From the NCBI GenBank assembly GCA_030066905.1, contig JASJAR010000012.1, positions 1 to 64,000 on the forward strand: 64,000 bases of DNA. Direction: 5' to 3'. How positions within the stretch are numbered: position 1 is the first letter of the stretch; each line of letters starts with the position of its first letter. The DNA is from Paracoccaceae bacterium (GTDB taxonomy: Bacteria > Pseudomonadota > Alphaproteobacteria > Rhodobacterales > Rhodobacteraceae). Shown one piece after another: positions 1 through 8,783 of this stretch. Position numbers and translations under genes: made by a program. Under the pieces are notes generated by a model that was not told the origin of the DNA, searched no databases, and saw nothing but the letters and a program-made list of their open reading frames with translations.

Positions 1-21
1 CCGAAGACGTGGCTCATCGCC

Positions 22-450
22 CTATTCCCCGCGGATCACGAAGACCGATTGGCGGGCGTGGCGCACCACGCGGGCGGCATTGGGGCCGAGCAGATAGTCC
101 GAGAGTTCCGGCGTATGCGACCCCATCACGATCGCGTCGGCGTCGAGCCGGTCGGCGGCATGCATGATCTCTTCATAGACCCGGCCATGGGTCACATGGG
201 GGTGCACCTCCACATCGCCGGGCACGTTCGCCTTCACCCAGGCGGTGAGGTCCTCCCCGACCCGGTGAAGCGCTTTCTCCTCGAACCCCTCCTCGAAGAA
301 CGTGCCGACCACCGACATTCCGAAATCGGGCACCACGGTCATGACATGGAGCGCGCCGCCCTTGTGCGCGAGATCGAGCGCCACCGGCAGGGCTTTTTTC
401 CAGCTTCCGGGGGTCGAGAGATCGATGGGCAGAAGGATCGTTTTGAACAT
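22..450 (-). CDS. Universal stress protein (UspA/TeaD-like), TRAP-operon partner
   Basis: A 142-residue single-domain cytoplasmic USP. It opens with the family's typical first beta strand (MFKTILLPIDLS) and ends with the ATP-binding glycine segment: MGSH near residue 109, then LLGPNAARVVRHA and a final VFVIR strand. The usual G-S/T of the nucleotide loop is G-P-N here. A perfect Shine-Dalgarno (AAGGAGG, about 453-460) supports the start. The gene lies 12 nt after the fused TRAP permease, as the last gene of the operon. In Halomonas, TeaD is a USP that binds ATP and modulates the TRAP transporter TeaABC, so a transporter-regulating role is inferred from family and position. A general stress role cannot be excluded. 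Confidence 0.9.
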   Translation of the reverse strand: MFKTILLPIDLSTPGSWKKALPVALDLAHKGGALHVMTVVPDFGMSVVGTFFEEGFEEKALHRVGEDLTAWVKANVPGDVEVHPHVTHGRVYEEIMHAADRLDADAIVMGSHTPELSDYLLGPNAARVVRHARQSVFVIRGE

Positions 451-462
451 GTCCTTTCCTCC

Positions 463-3099
463 TTAGAAGGCCGGTTTGGTCTGGCGCCGGCGTTGCAGCA
501 GGATCACGAGACCCAGAAGCAGAAGGGCCGGAATGTAGAAGACCTGTTCGGGCATCCGGGCCCTGGCGATCTGCACCTCCGCGAGCTCGACCGGATTGTC
601 GGAGTAAAAGTCGAAATCGATCAGCGCCTCGGCCGTTGCCGTCCCGAACATCGGCTCGTCGAGGCGGATCGTCTCGCCCTCGGGGATGAGCAGGAGCCCG
701 GTATTGTCGAGCCGCTCGGCGGGGCTGGCGCCCATGGCATCGACGACAAGCGTGGTCTCGGCGGTGTCGCCGGTGTTGAAGTCGGGGCCCCGGATCAGGA
801 GCCTGAGTTGTTCGCCCTCGGCCACCTCTCCGAGCGTGGTCTCGAAGGCGGAGGGATCGACGGTGCGGAACGGGTCCTGCACCATGTTGAGCCAGACGTT
901 GGGCACAAAAAGCGTGAAGGCGACGACGAGGAGGGCAACGCTTTCGTAGATGCGGGACTTCGCGAGGAAGTACCCTTGCGTGGCGGCGGCGAACAGGAGC
1001 ATCGCGAAGGTTGCCACGATGAAGACGAACACCGCTTGCAGCACCCCCTCCCAGGTCCCGAGGTCGACGCCGTAGAGAATGAGCGTCGGGTTGAAGATGA
1101 AGAGGAAGGGCAGGGCGACGGTGCGGAGCGAATAGAAAAACGCCGTGAACCCGGTCTTGATCGGGTCGCCGCCGGAGACGGCGGCGGCGGCGAAACTCGC
1201 CAGCCCCACCGGCGGTGTCACATCCGCCATGATCCCGAAATAGAAGACGAAAAGATGCGCCGCGATGAGCGGCACGATGAGCCCCTCCTGGGCCCCGAGC
1301 GAGACCACCACGGACGCCATCAGCGAAGAGACGACGATGTAATTCGCCGTCGTCGGCAGACCCATCCCGAGAATGAGCGAGAAGAGCCCGACGAGCACGA
1401 GCATGAAGAAGAGGACGCCCCCCGAAAGCTGCTCGACGAGCCCGGCAAGCTCGGTCCCGATGGGGGTGCGGGTGACGGTGGCGACGATGATCCCCGCCGC
1501 CGCCGTGGCCACACCGATGCCGATCATGTTCCGCGCCCCCGCGATGAGCCCGTCGCGGAGGTCGATCAGCCCGCCCACGAACTCCGACCCGATCCGGCCA
1601 CCCTCGCCGCGGAAGAGCGCCTTCAGGGGCCGCTGGGTGACGATGATGAGGAGCATGAGCGCGGTGGCGAAAAAGGCCGAGCGCGCAGGGCTTTGCCGTT
1701 CGACCATCAGGAACCAGACGAGGACGATGATCGGCAGGACGTAATGAAGGCCCGTCGCGTAGATGTCCTTCACCTCAGGCAGGACGATCTCCTTGGCGTT
1801 GGGGTCGTCGACTTCGAGGTCGGGTTTCCGGGCGGCAACGGCCACGAGCCAGATATAGACGGCAGCAAGCACCGCCATCATGATCGGTCCCGACAGGTCG
1901 GGCACCGTATCCCCGAGGAACCCGACCGCGTAGATCAGCACGGTGAAGCCGACGCCGGCCACGCCGAACCCGATGAAGAACTTCACGATCATGCCGACAA
2001 AGCTCTTCGCCTCGCCGAGCGCCGGCATGTCCTTTTTCAGCGCTTCGAGATGCACGATGTAGACAAGTGCTATGTAGGAGATCACCGCCGGGATGAAGGC
2101 GTGTTTGATGACCTCGACGTAGGATATCCCGATGAACTCCACCATCAGGAAGGCGGCGGCCCCCATGACCGGGGGCATGATCTGGCCGTTCACGGACGAG
2201 GCGACCTCCACCGAGCCCGCCTGTTCGGAGGTGAAGCCCACGCGCTTCATCAAGGGGATCGTGAAGGTTCCCGTGGTGACCACATTGGCAATCGACGAGC
2301 CCGAGATGAGCCCGGTCATCGCCGAGCCGACCACGGCGGCCTTTGCGGGACCGCCCCGGAGGTGCCCGAGCCCCGCGAAGGCGAGCTTGATGAAGTAATT
2401 CCCCGCACCGGCCTTATCGAGCAGCGAGCCGAAGAGAACGAAAAGGAAAACAAACGCCGTCGAGACCCCGAGCGGGATGCCGAAGACCCCGCCCGTGTCG
2501 AGCCATTGGGCGTTGATGAGCGCGGTGAAGGAGAGCCCTTCGTGTTCGATGAGATCGGGAATGAGCCAGCCCGTGCCCATATAGGCGTAAAGCAGAAACA
2601 GCGAGCCGACGATGGTGAGCGCGGGGCCGAGCGCCCGGCGGCTGGCTTCGAGGAGGATGAGGATGCCGACGGCCCCGATGATCACCTGGGTCTGGGTCGG
2701 GAGGCCCGACCGCGCGGTCAGCGCCAGCGTGTCCGAAGCCCAGAAGATGTAGAAGGTACAAAAGCCCCCGATGGCCAGAAGAATCCAATCCGTGACGGGG
2801 ATGCGGTCGCGCGGGCTGCCCTTGAAGGCGGGGTAGGCGAGAAACGCCAGGACGATTGCGAAGAAGAGGTGCAGGGGCCGGGTCTGGGAGGCGTTCATCA
2901 CGGGGAAGTATTCCCCGAACCAGAGCATCGGTTGCGCGATCCAGAGCTGGAACAGGGACCAGACGAGGGCGAGCCCCGAGATCAGTAGGGCGATGTTTCG
3001 GTTCTTGGGGTTGCGCGCGCCGCTGTCGGTGCTGGCGACGAGATCCTGAAGTTCCTCGTCGGTGAACTGGCGCCCCTCGCGCTGGTCCTGGTCGGTCAT
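463..3099 (-). CDS. TRAP transporter fused permease (DctQM fusion, TAXI type)
   Basis: An 878-residue polytopic inner-membrane protein. It combines the small (DctQ-like) and large (DctM-like) permease subunits, as is usual for TAXI-type TRAP systems. After a hydrophilic N-terminus (about 1-30), membrane segments occupy most of residues 30-720. The large-subunit core has glycine-rich loops such as GSAMTGLISGSSIANVVTTG near residue 260 and GMGLPTTANYIVVSS near 580, typical of the DctM family. A periplasmic-looking stretch (about 735-840) is followed by one last TM and a basic tail. It uses an ion gradient to take up a substrate delivered by the upstream TAXI protein. Substrate is not deducible. 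It is transcribed after the binding protein and before the USP gene. Confidence 0.93.
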   Translation of the reverse strand: MTDQDQREGRQFTDEELQDLVASTDSGARNPKNRNIALLISGLALVWSLFQLWIAQPMLWFGEYFPVMNASQTRPLHLFFAIVLAFLAYPAFKGSPRDRIPVTDWILLAIGGFCTFYIFWASDTLALTARSGLPTQTQVIIGAVGILILLEASRRALGPALTIVGSLFLLYAYMGTGWLIPDLIEHEGLSFTALINAQWLDTGGVFGIPLGVSTAFVFLFVLFGSLLDKAGAGNYFIKLAFAGLGHLRGGPAKAAVVGSAMTGLISGSSIANVVTTGTFTIPLMKRVGFTSEQAGSVEVASSVNGQIMPPVMGAAAFLMVEFIGISYVEVIKHAFIPAVISYIALVYIVHLEALKKDMPALGEAKSFVGMIVKFFIGFGVAGVGFTVLIYAVGFLGDTVPDLSGPIMMAVLAAVYIWLVAVAARKPDLEVDDPNAKEIVLPEVKDIYATGLHYVLPIIVLVWFLMVERQSPARSAFFATALMLLIIVTQRPLKALFRGEGGRIGSEFVGGLIDLRDGLIAGARNMIGIGVATAAAGIIVATVTRTPIGTELAGLVEQLSGGVLFFMLVLVGLFSLILGMGLPTTANYIVVSSLMASVVVSLGAQEGLIVPLIAAHLFVFYFGIMADVTPPVGLASFAAAAVSGGDPIKTGFTAFFYSLRTVALPFLFIFNPTLILYGVDLGTWEGVLQAVFVFIVATFAMLLFAAATQGYFLAKSRIYESVALLVVAFTLFVPNVWLNMVQDPFRTVDPSAFETTLGEVAEGEQLRLLIRGPDFNTGDTAETTLVVDAMGASPAERLDNTGLLLIPEGETIRLDEPMFGTATAEALIDFDFYSDNPVELAEVQIARARMPEQVFYIPALLLLGLVILLQRRRQTKPAF

Positions 3100-3130
3100 C
3101 GCGCCGCCCCCCTTGGATGTTCTTTTTTGT

Positions 3131-3155
3131 GGCGCGGGCGGCGGCCGCCCGCGCC
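3131..3155 (-). promoter_or_regulatory. Intercistronic hairpin after TAXI binding-protein gene
   Basis: A GGCGCGGGC/GCCCGCGCC perfect 9-bp stem starts about 22 nt past the TAXI stop codon, before the permease gene. It is followed in the transcribed (minus) direction by A-rich rather than U-rich sequence. It is therefore not a standard intrinsic terminator. An mRNA-stabilising or partial attenuation role is inferred. Confidence 0.5.
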
Positions 3156-3177
3156 AGTCTCGCCGGGAAGCCGGGGC

Positions 3178-4146
3178 TTATTCGATGAGCCCGGCCTCGC
3201 GGAAATACCGTTCCGCACCGGGGTGATAGGGCGCCGACAGGCTGTCGGTCGCCATCGTCTGGGCGTCGAGATTGGCGAATGCCGGGTGCAGACCCTTGAA
3301 CTGGTCGATATTGTCGAAGACGGCCTTCACGACTTCGTAGACCACATCGTCGGGCACGTTCGCCGAGGTCACGAAGGTGGCACCCACGCCGAAGGTCGTC
3401 GTGTCGTCGTCATTGCCCCGGTACATGCCGCCGGGAATCGTCGCGACGCGGTAATAGGGCCGGTCGGCGACGAGCGCTTCGATCTCGGGGCCCACGACGT
3501 CCACAAGTACCGAATCGCAGGCCGTCGTCGCTTCCTGGATCGAGCCCGAGGGGTGGCCGACGGTGTAGATCATCGCGTCGATGTTGTTGTCGCAGAGCGC
3601 CTGGGACTGCTCGGCGGCCTGAAGCTCGGCCGCAAGCGCGAAATCGTCGGTCGTCCAGCCCTTGGCTTCGAGAACGACGTCCATCGTCGCGCGCTGGCCC
3701 GAACCGGGGTTGCCGAGGTTCACCCGCTTGCCCTGAAGGTCGTCGAAGGTCTCGATGCCGGCATCGGCACGGGCAACGACCGTGAAGGGCTCGGGATGCA
3801 CCGAGAAGACCGCCCGAAGTTCCGGGAACGGCCCGTTTTCCTCGAACCGCGAGGTGCCCTGGAAGGCGTGGAACTGCCAGTCGGACTGCGCGACGCCGAA
3901 CTCGAGCTCGCCGCCTCGGATCGCATTGATGTTGAACACCGACCCGCCGGTCGATTCGACGCCGCAGCGGATGCCGTGCTCGGCCCGGTTACGGTTGACG
4001 AGCCGGCAGATCGCGCCGCCGGTCGGGTAGTAGACCCCGGTAACGCCGCCGGTGCCGATGGCGATGAAGGTCTGCTGGGCTGTGGCGATACCGGCGCCTC
4101 CGATGGTGGCGGCAACGGCGAGCGCGCCCGCGAAAATCTTGCTCAT
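3178..4146 (-). CDS. TAXI family TRAP transporter solute-binding protein
   Basis: A 322-residue periplasmic binding protein. I choose the start at 4146 ([19 protein letters not shown]). It gives a clean Sec signal peptide ending ATAQQ and has GGGAG upstream. The longer reading frame to 4203 would bury that signal. The mature protein starts [20 protein letters not shown], the hallmark opening of TAXI proteins (TRAP-associated extracytoplasmic immunogenic-like), which bind small acidic metabolites in known cases. It is the first gene of the operon with the fused permease and USP. The 261-bp gap to the divergent lacI gene should hold its promoter. Confidence 0.94.
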   Translation of the reverse strand: MSKIFAGALAVAATIGGAGIATAQQTFIAIGTGGVTGVYYPTGGAICRLVNRNRAEHGIRCGVESTGGSVFNINAIRGGELEFGVAQSDWQFHAFQGTSRFEENGPFPELRAVFSVHPEPFTVVARADAGIETFDDLQGKRVNLGNPGSGQRATMDVVLEAKGWTTDDFALAAELQAAEQSQALCDNNIDAMIYTVGHPSGSIQEATTACDSVLVDVVGPEIEALVADRPYYRVATIPGGMYRGNDDDTTTFGVGATFVTSANVPDDVVYEVVKAVFDNIDQFKGLHPAFANLDAQTMATDSLSAPYHPGAERYFREAGLIE

Positions 4147-4322
4147 GACTAACTCCCTGAATTTCTGTCGAGGCAGATGGGGCAGGTTGGGACGAGTCCC
4201 CAAGCAACGTCAAGGGATTGGTCCGGGGGAGGCGGCGCCGTCCTCCCCCGGCCACGCATCGTTTGGCCGCCGCCCCCCGCCGCCTGAGCGCGCGACGCGG
4301 ATCTGTCCTTGCCGGGAGGGGC

Positions 4323-4363
4323 TTGCATTCGAGCGGGCAAACAGGCTATGACACCGATGTCAT
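4323..4363 (+). promoter_or_regulatory. Promoter and LacI-type operator upstream of lacI/sugar operon
   Basis: ATGACACCGATGTCAT (4348-4363) is a 16-bp inverted repeat, ATGACA-yCGr-TGTCAT, with the central CG typical of LacI-family operators. A candidate sigma-70 promoter has -35 TTGCAT (4323-4328), an 18-nt spacer and -10 TATGAC (4347-4352), so the operator covers the -10 box. It lies 45 nt before the TTG start of the LacI gene. This suggests autoregulation and control of the downstream operon. Confidence 0.6.
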
Positions 4364-4407
4364 GGCAAAGATGCCCCAACGGTACGCCATGGCGAGGGAG
4401 GGAATAC

Positions 4408-5499
4408 TTGAGCACGATTTACGACGTTGCGCGTGCAGCGGGTGTCTCGCCGAAAACGGTGAGCCGCGTTCTGAACGGCGATGCACATGTGCGGGCCGAG
4501 ACGGTCGAGGCCGTCCGCGCCGCCATCGATGCGCTCGATTATGTGCCCTCGTCGGCGGCCCGGGCGATGCGGTCGAACAAATCGGGGCTCATCGGGCTCA
4601 TCACCGGGGCGATCTCGCTCTCGCCGACCCGGCGCGACATGACCGGCCTGCCCGATCTCTTCATCGTCCAGGGCATCCAGCGGGCCATCGAGAAAAGCGG
4701 CAAGACGCTTCTCATCGCCGATACAGGCGGCTCGATGGACCGGGTCCCCGACCTCATCCGAACCTTCGAGGAGCACCGGGTCGAAGGGCTGATCTACGTG
4801 GCTGACTACCACCGCGAGGTGTCGCTGCCGCCGGTCTCGTCCGGCACCAAGCTGGTGCTCGCCAATTGCTACGACGCCGCCGGAACCGCCGCCGTTCTGC
4901 CGAACGACTACCAGGGCCAGAAACGTCTCGTCCGCGACCTCGTCGCCCGCGGCCACCGCCGCATCGCCTATCTGTCGCTCGCCGGGGCGCTCGATGCCAC
5001 GCGGCTGAGAACCCAGGGCTACCGGGACGCGCTCGGCGAGGCCGGGATCGCGGTCGATGCCGAACTGATCATTCCCGCCGATATCGACACCGCCGATGCG
5101 GCCTCCGAGGAGCAGCTTCTTTTCGACGCCATCGACCGGGTGCTGAGCCTGCCGAGGCCCCCCACCGCGCTTTGCTTCGGCAACGACCGGATGGCGATGC
5201 GCGCCTACGGAATCTTACGCTCGCGGGGGCTCGACCTGCCCGAGGACATCTCGGTGGCGGGATACGACAATTACACGCTGATCACCGAAAGCCTCTACCC
5301 GACGCTGACCTCGGTCGATCTGCCCTACAATGCCATCGGCATCCGTGCGACGCAGCTTCTCTTGTCAATGATCGCAGGGAAGGCCGAGGCGCCGGACGCT
5401 CCCATTCTCGTGAGCGGCCCGGTCAAGCACGGCAATTCGGTGCGCGAATTGCCCGCATCCATTCACCGACTTTCGTCAATAGGGAGGACGAACACATGA
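4408..5499 (+). CDS. LacI family transcriptional regulator of the sugar operon
   Basis: A 363-residue regulator if the TTG start at 4408 is used. That start is preceded by GAGGGAGGG at ideal spacing and places the helix-turn-helix (STIYDVARAAGVSPKTVSRV) at the extreme N-terminus, as in all LacI proteins. An upstream ATG at 4309 would add 33 non-homologous residues. The sugar-binding core (about 60-345) resembles periplasmic binding proteins and ends with VAGYDNYTLITESLYPTLTSV-like LacI signatures. The stop overlaps the next ATG (ATGA at 5496-5499), so regulator and ABC transporter are translationally coupled. It probably binds the operator at 4348-4363. The inducer is unknown, likely the imported sugar. 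Confidence 0.93.
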   Translation: MSTIYDVARAAGVSPKTVSRVLNGDAHVRAETVEAVRAAIDALDYVPSSAARAMRSNKSGLIGLITGAISLSPTRRDMTGLPDLFIVQGIQRAIEKSGKTLLIADTGGSMDRVPDLIRTFEEHRVEGLIYVADYHREVSLPPVSSGTKLVLANCYDAAGTAAVLPNDYQGQKRLVRDLVARGHRRIAYLSLAGALDATRLRTQGYRDALGEAGIAVDAELIIPADIDTADAASEEQLLFDAIDRVLSLPRPPTALCFGNDRMAMRAYGILRSRGLDLPEDISVAGYDNYTLITESLYPTLTSVDLPYNAIGIRATQLLLSMIAGKAEAPDAPILVSGPVKHGNSVRELPASIHRLSSIGRTNT

Positions 5500-6758
5500 A
5501 ACTCAAACACCTGCTTGCCTCGGCGGCGCTGACGGCACTCGCCACGAGTGCTGCGGCCCAGACCGAGCTTAGCCTCTGGTACCACGGTGCCGGCAGCGCC
5601 AATGCCGAGGAGGCCCTCGTCAATCAGATGGTCGAGGAGTTCAACGCCAGCCAATCGGATTGGCGCGTCGTCATCGAGACCTTCCCGCAGCTTGCCTACA
5701 ACGACGCTGTGGGCGCCGCCGCGCTTGCCGGGGAACTGCCCGACATTCTCGACGTCGATGGCCCCGTGATGCCCAATTGGGCCTGGGCCGGCTACATGCA
5801 GCCTCTGGGCATCGACGAGAGCATCCTCGACGGGTTCCTGCCCGGCCCCATCGGCCGCTGGAACGGCGAGGTCTACTCGGTGGGCCTCTGGGACGCGGCC
5901 GTCGCCATGACCACCCGCCGCTCGACGCTCGAAGACAACGGCATCCGCGTGCCGACCATCGAAGAGCCCTGGACGAAGGACGAGTTTGACGCCGCGCTCG
6001 CCACGCTTCAGGCCACGGGCGATTTCGACCATGCGCTCGACCTCGGCATGGCCTGGGCCGGTGAGTGGTATCCTTACGCCTTCTCGCCCTTCCTTCAGAG
6101 CTTCGGTGGCGACATCGTCGACCGGGAGACCTACCAGACTGCCGAGGGTGTGCTGAACGGCGACGAAGCGCTGGCCTTCGGCGAATGGTGGCAGAGCCTT
6201 TTCGAGAACGGCTACGTCCCCGGCACCAGCCAGGACGCCGCCGACCGCGAGACGGGGCTTTTGAACGGCACCTACGCCATCCAGTGGAACGGCAACTGGG
6301 CGGCCCTGCCGGTGGTCGAAGCCTTCGGCGACGACGCGCTCTTCCTGCCCGCGCCCGATTTCGGCAACGGCCCGGTGATCGGGGCGGCGTCGTGGCAGTT
6401 CGGCATCTCGGCGACGTCCGAGCACCCCGAGGGCGCGCGTGAGTTCATCGAGTTCGCGATGCAGGACCGCTGGTTTGCCGCCTTCTCCGACGGCACCGGC
6501 CTCATCCCGTCGACCGCTTCGGCTGCCGCGATGACCGAAAACTACGCCCCGGGCGGCCCCTTGGAGGTGTTCTACGACCTCTCCGAAGCGCAAGCCCTCG
6601 TGCGTCCGGTGACCCCTGGCTACATCGTGCAAGCCAAGGTCTTCGAAAAGGCGCTTGCCGATATCGCCAACGGGGCGGACGTCGCCGACACGCTCGATGC
6701 CGCCGTTGACGAGATCAACGAGGACATCGAGGCCAACCAGGGCTACGGCCACAACTAA
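5496..6758 (+). CDS. Sugar ABC transporter substrate-binding protein (family 1)
   Basis: A 420-residue periplasmic protein with a Sec signal peptide (MKLKHLLASAALTALATSAAA, cleavage near residue 21). The mature region starts QTELSLWYHGAG, typical of extracellular solute-binding family 1 (MalE/UgpB-like) proteins. WNGNWAALPVVEAFG and the tail ISATSEHPEGAREFIEFAM are family-typical ligand-lobe segments. It overlaps the LacI stop by 4 nt. Two MalF/MalG-type permeases, a hydrolase and a MalK-type ATPase follow. The ligand is likely an oligosaccharide hydrolysed by the GH-J enzyme in the operon. Fructose-containing sugars are a guess. Confidence 0.93.
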   Translation: MKLKHLLASAALTALATSAAAQTELSLWYHGAGSANAEEALVNQMVEEFNASQSDWRVVIETFPQLAYNDAVGAAALAGELPDILDVDGPVMPNWAWAGYMQPLGIDESILDGFLPGPIGRWNGEVYSVGLWDAAVAMTTRRSTLEDNGIRVPTIEEPWTKDEFDAALATLQATGDFDHALDLGMAWAGEWYPYAFSPFLQSFGGDIVDRETYQTAEGVLNGDEALAFGEWWQSLFENGYVPGTSQDAADRETGLLNGTYAIQWNGNWAALPVVEAFGDDALFLPAPDFGNGPVIGAASWQFGISATSEHPEGAREFIEFAMQDRWFAAFSDGTGLIPSTASAAAMTENYAPGGPLEVFYDLSEAQALVRPVTPGYIVQAKVFEKALADIANGADVADTLDAAVDEINEDIEANQGYGHN

Positions 6759-6772
6759 GGCCAACGCGCAAA

Positions 6773-6799
6773 GGGCGCGGCGGGGTCTCCGCCGCGCCC
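6773..6799 (+). promoter_or_regulatory. Intercistronic hairpin after sugar-binding-protein gene
   Basis: A perfect 11-bp stem GGGCGCGGCGG/CCGCCGCGCCC with a 5-nt loop begins 14 nt after the binding-protein stop. A TTTCTTT stretch follows about 14 nt later, so it is a poor intrinsic terminator. It more likely stabilises the upstream message while allowing read-through into the permease genes. Confidence 0.55.
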
Positions 6800-6832
6800 C
6801 CTAATTGCAGGTTTCTTTAGGGAGGAGAGACC

Positions 6833-7903
6833 ATGGCGTCGAAGCTAACGCGCTCGAACCGCGCGGGATGGATCATGGCGTTCCCGGGCATCGCCCTGAT
6901 GACGCTCTTTATCATCGTCCCGTTCTTTCTGGCCTTCGCCTTCTCGCTCACCAACCAGCGGCTGGCCTCGCCCAATGCCGTCGAATATGTGGGCTTCGAG
7001 AACTACTCCGACCTTCTGGGCCTGGCGGTCTTCACCCTCGAACCCGAGCGCGACGAGAGCGGCGCGGTCGTGCGCGACGAGGACGGGGAGATCGAGTATC
7101 CCCGCCTGAGAAACTTCACCCGCAACAACCCCGATTACCCGAACCTTGCCGGCAAGCGGGAGTGGTTCTCATGGGCTTCGGGAGAAAACCGAACGGTGGT
7201 CCTCTCCTCCGACGTCGTCTTCATGAAGGCGCTCGTCAATACGTTCACCTTCGTGATTTTCGTCGCCCCGATCCAGGCGGGGCTGGCGCTGTGCCTGGCA
7301 TTGCTGATCAACCAGAAGCTCCGGGGCATCAACGTCTTCCGAACCGTCTATTTCATGCCGGTCGTCGTCTCGATCGTCGTCGTCTCGATCCTCTGGCGGT
7401 TCATCTATTCCCCCGGCGACGGGCTTTTGAACAACGCGCTCGGCTGGCTCACCTTCGGAGCCTTCACGCCGCAGGACTGGCTCGGCAACACCTCCACCGC
7501 GCTTCCCGCCATCATGGCGATGTCGATCTGGCAGGGCGTGGGCTTTCACATGGTGATCTGGCTTGCGGGCCTGCAAAACATCTCGCCCACGCTTTACGAG
7601 GCCGGCAACATCGAAGGCGCCAACAAGTGGCAGACTTTCCGCTACATCACCTGGCCGGGCTTGAGGAATACCGCCGTCCTGATCCTCATCGTCATCACGA
7701 TGCAGGCTTTCGCGCTCTTTGCCCAGATCGACGTCATGACGAGCGGCGGCCCGCTCGACAGCACACAGGTGCTCGTCTTCCAGGCGGTCGAACGAGGCTA
7801 CGGCAAGCAGGACATTTCGGGCGGTTCGACCATCAGCGTCATCCTCTTCGTGATCGTCCTGACGATCTCGCTCATCCAGCGCTACCTCACGAGGGAGAGA
7901 TAA
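6833..7903 (+). CDS. Sugar ABC transporter permease (MalF type)
   Basis: A 356-residue inner-membrane permease. TM1 (about 14-36) is followed by an unusually long hydrophilic, periplasmic insert (about 50-115, rich in Asp/Glu/Arg). Five more TM segments and the cytoplasmic EAA loop for ATPase docking (EAGNIEGANKWQTFRYITWP near 250) come after. The start has AGGGAGGAGAG just upstream. One base separates its stop from the next permease start. It forms the membrane channel with the MalG-type partner. Confidence 0.92.
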   Translation: MASKLTRSNRAGWIMAFPGIALMTLFIIVPFFLAFAFSLTNQRLASPNAVEYVGFENYSDLLGLAVFTLEPERDESGAVVRDEDGEIEYPRLRNFTRNNPDYPNLAGKREWFSWASGENRTVVLSSDVVFMKALVNTFTFVIFVAPIQAGLALCLALLINQKLRGINVFRTVYFMPVVVSIVVVSILWRFIYSPGDGLLNNALGWLTFGAFTPQDWLGNTSTALPAIMAMSIWQGVGFHMVIWLAGLQNISPTLYEAGNIEGANKWQTFRYITWPGLRNTAVLILIVITMQAFALFAQIDVMTSGGPLDSTQVLVFQAVERGYGKQDISGGSTISVILFVIVLTISLIQRYLTRER

Positions 7904-7904
7904 C

Positions 7905-8783
7905 ATGGCCACCGTCACAGCCGACAACCGCGGCCTTCGTCTGGCGACCCGCTATGCGGTGCTGATCCTGATCGCGATCATCTTCATCTTCCCGCTTCTC
8001 TTCATGGTGATGTCGTCGCTGAAGCCCTCGGCACAGCTTCTGGCCGATACCAAGAGCCTCCGCGCTTTCCTGCCGGTGGGGGACCTGTCATTCGACAATT
8101 ACACCGACGCCTTCGTCCGCGCGCCCATCGGGCTCTTCGTCTTCAACTCGGTGCTGGTCACCGGCATCACGGTGCTCTTTTGCATCTTCGTGTGTTCGCT
8201 TGCGGCCTTCGCCTTCGTCTTCATCGACTGGGGCGGGAAGACGATCATCTTCTCGATCCTGCTGGCGACCCTCATCATCCCCTATGAGACGATCTTCATC
8301 CCGCTTCTGCTGATGGCGTCGCAACTGCCGTGGATCGGGGCGGAGGGGTTCGAGATCGGCTGGCTCAACTCCTACCGGGTGCAGATCGTGCCGTTCATCG
8401 CCGATGCGCTGTCGATCTTCCTTTTCGTGCAATTCTTCAAGGACCTGCCGAAGGAACTGATCGAAGCGAGCCGCGTCGAGGGCGCCTCGTGGTGGACGAT
8501 CTACCGCAAAGTGGTCATGCCGCTCTCGGGGCCGGTGATCGCGACGGCGGCGATCCTGAAGTTCCTCTTCATGTACAACCAATACCTCTGGCCGCTGATG
8601 GTGGTGCAGGAGGAAGGCATCCGCCCGGTGATGGTGGGCCTTGGCTACTTCACGGACCAGCTCAACGTCCCCTGGGGCGAGGTGATGGCGTATCTCACCG
8701 TCATCACCGTGCCGGTCCTCGCCTTCTACCTCGCCCTCCAGCGCGTCTTCATCGCCTCGGTGGCCTCGACGGGGGTGAAGTAA
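7905..8783 (+). CDS. Sugar ABC transporter permease (MalG type)
   Basis: A 292-residue permease with six predicted membrane spans and the EAA motif EASRVEGASWWTIYRKVVMP near residues 187-206. It is the usual second permease of family-1 sugar ABC systems. Its TAA stop overlaps the ATG of the hydrolase gene (TAATG), so the hydrolase is translationally coupled to the transporter. Confidence 0.92.
   Translation: MATVTADNRGLRLATRYAVLILIAIIFIFPLLFMVMSSLKPSAQLLADTKSLRAFLPVGDLSFDNYTDAFVRAPIGLFVFNSVLVTGITVLFCIFVCSLAAFAFVFIDWGGKTIIFSILLATLIIPYETIFIPLLLMASQLPWIGAEGFEIGWLNSYRVQIVPFIADALSIFLFVQFFKDLPKELIEASRVEGASWWTIYRKVVMPLSGPVIATAAILKFLFMYNQYLWPLMVVQEEGIRPVMVGLGYFTDQLNVPWGEVMAYLTVITVPVLAFYLALQRVFIASVASTGVK

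Noticed and set aside
49-2988. A 979-codon open frame on the plus strand opposite the TRAP permease
   Set aside because: It is the antisense shadow of the permease and USP genes: Arg/His/Asp/Gly-rich, no domains, no ribosome site. Many similar long antisense frames in the window arise from the high GC content.
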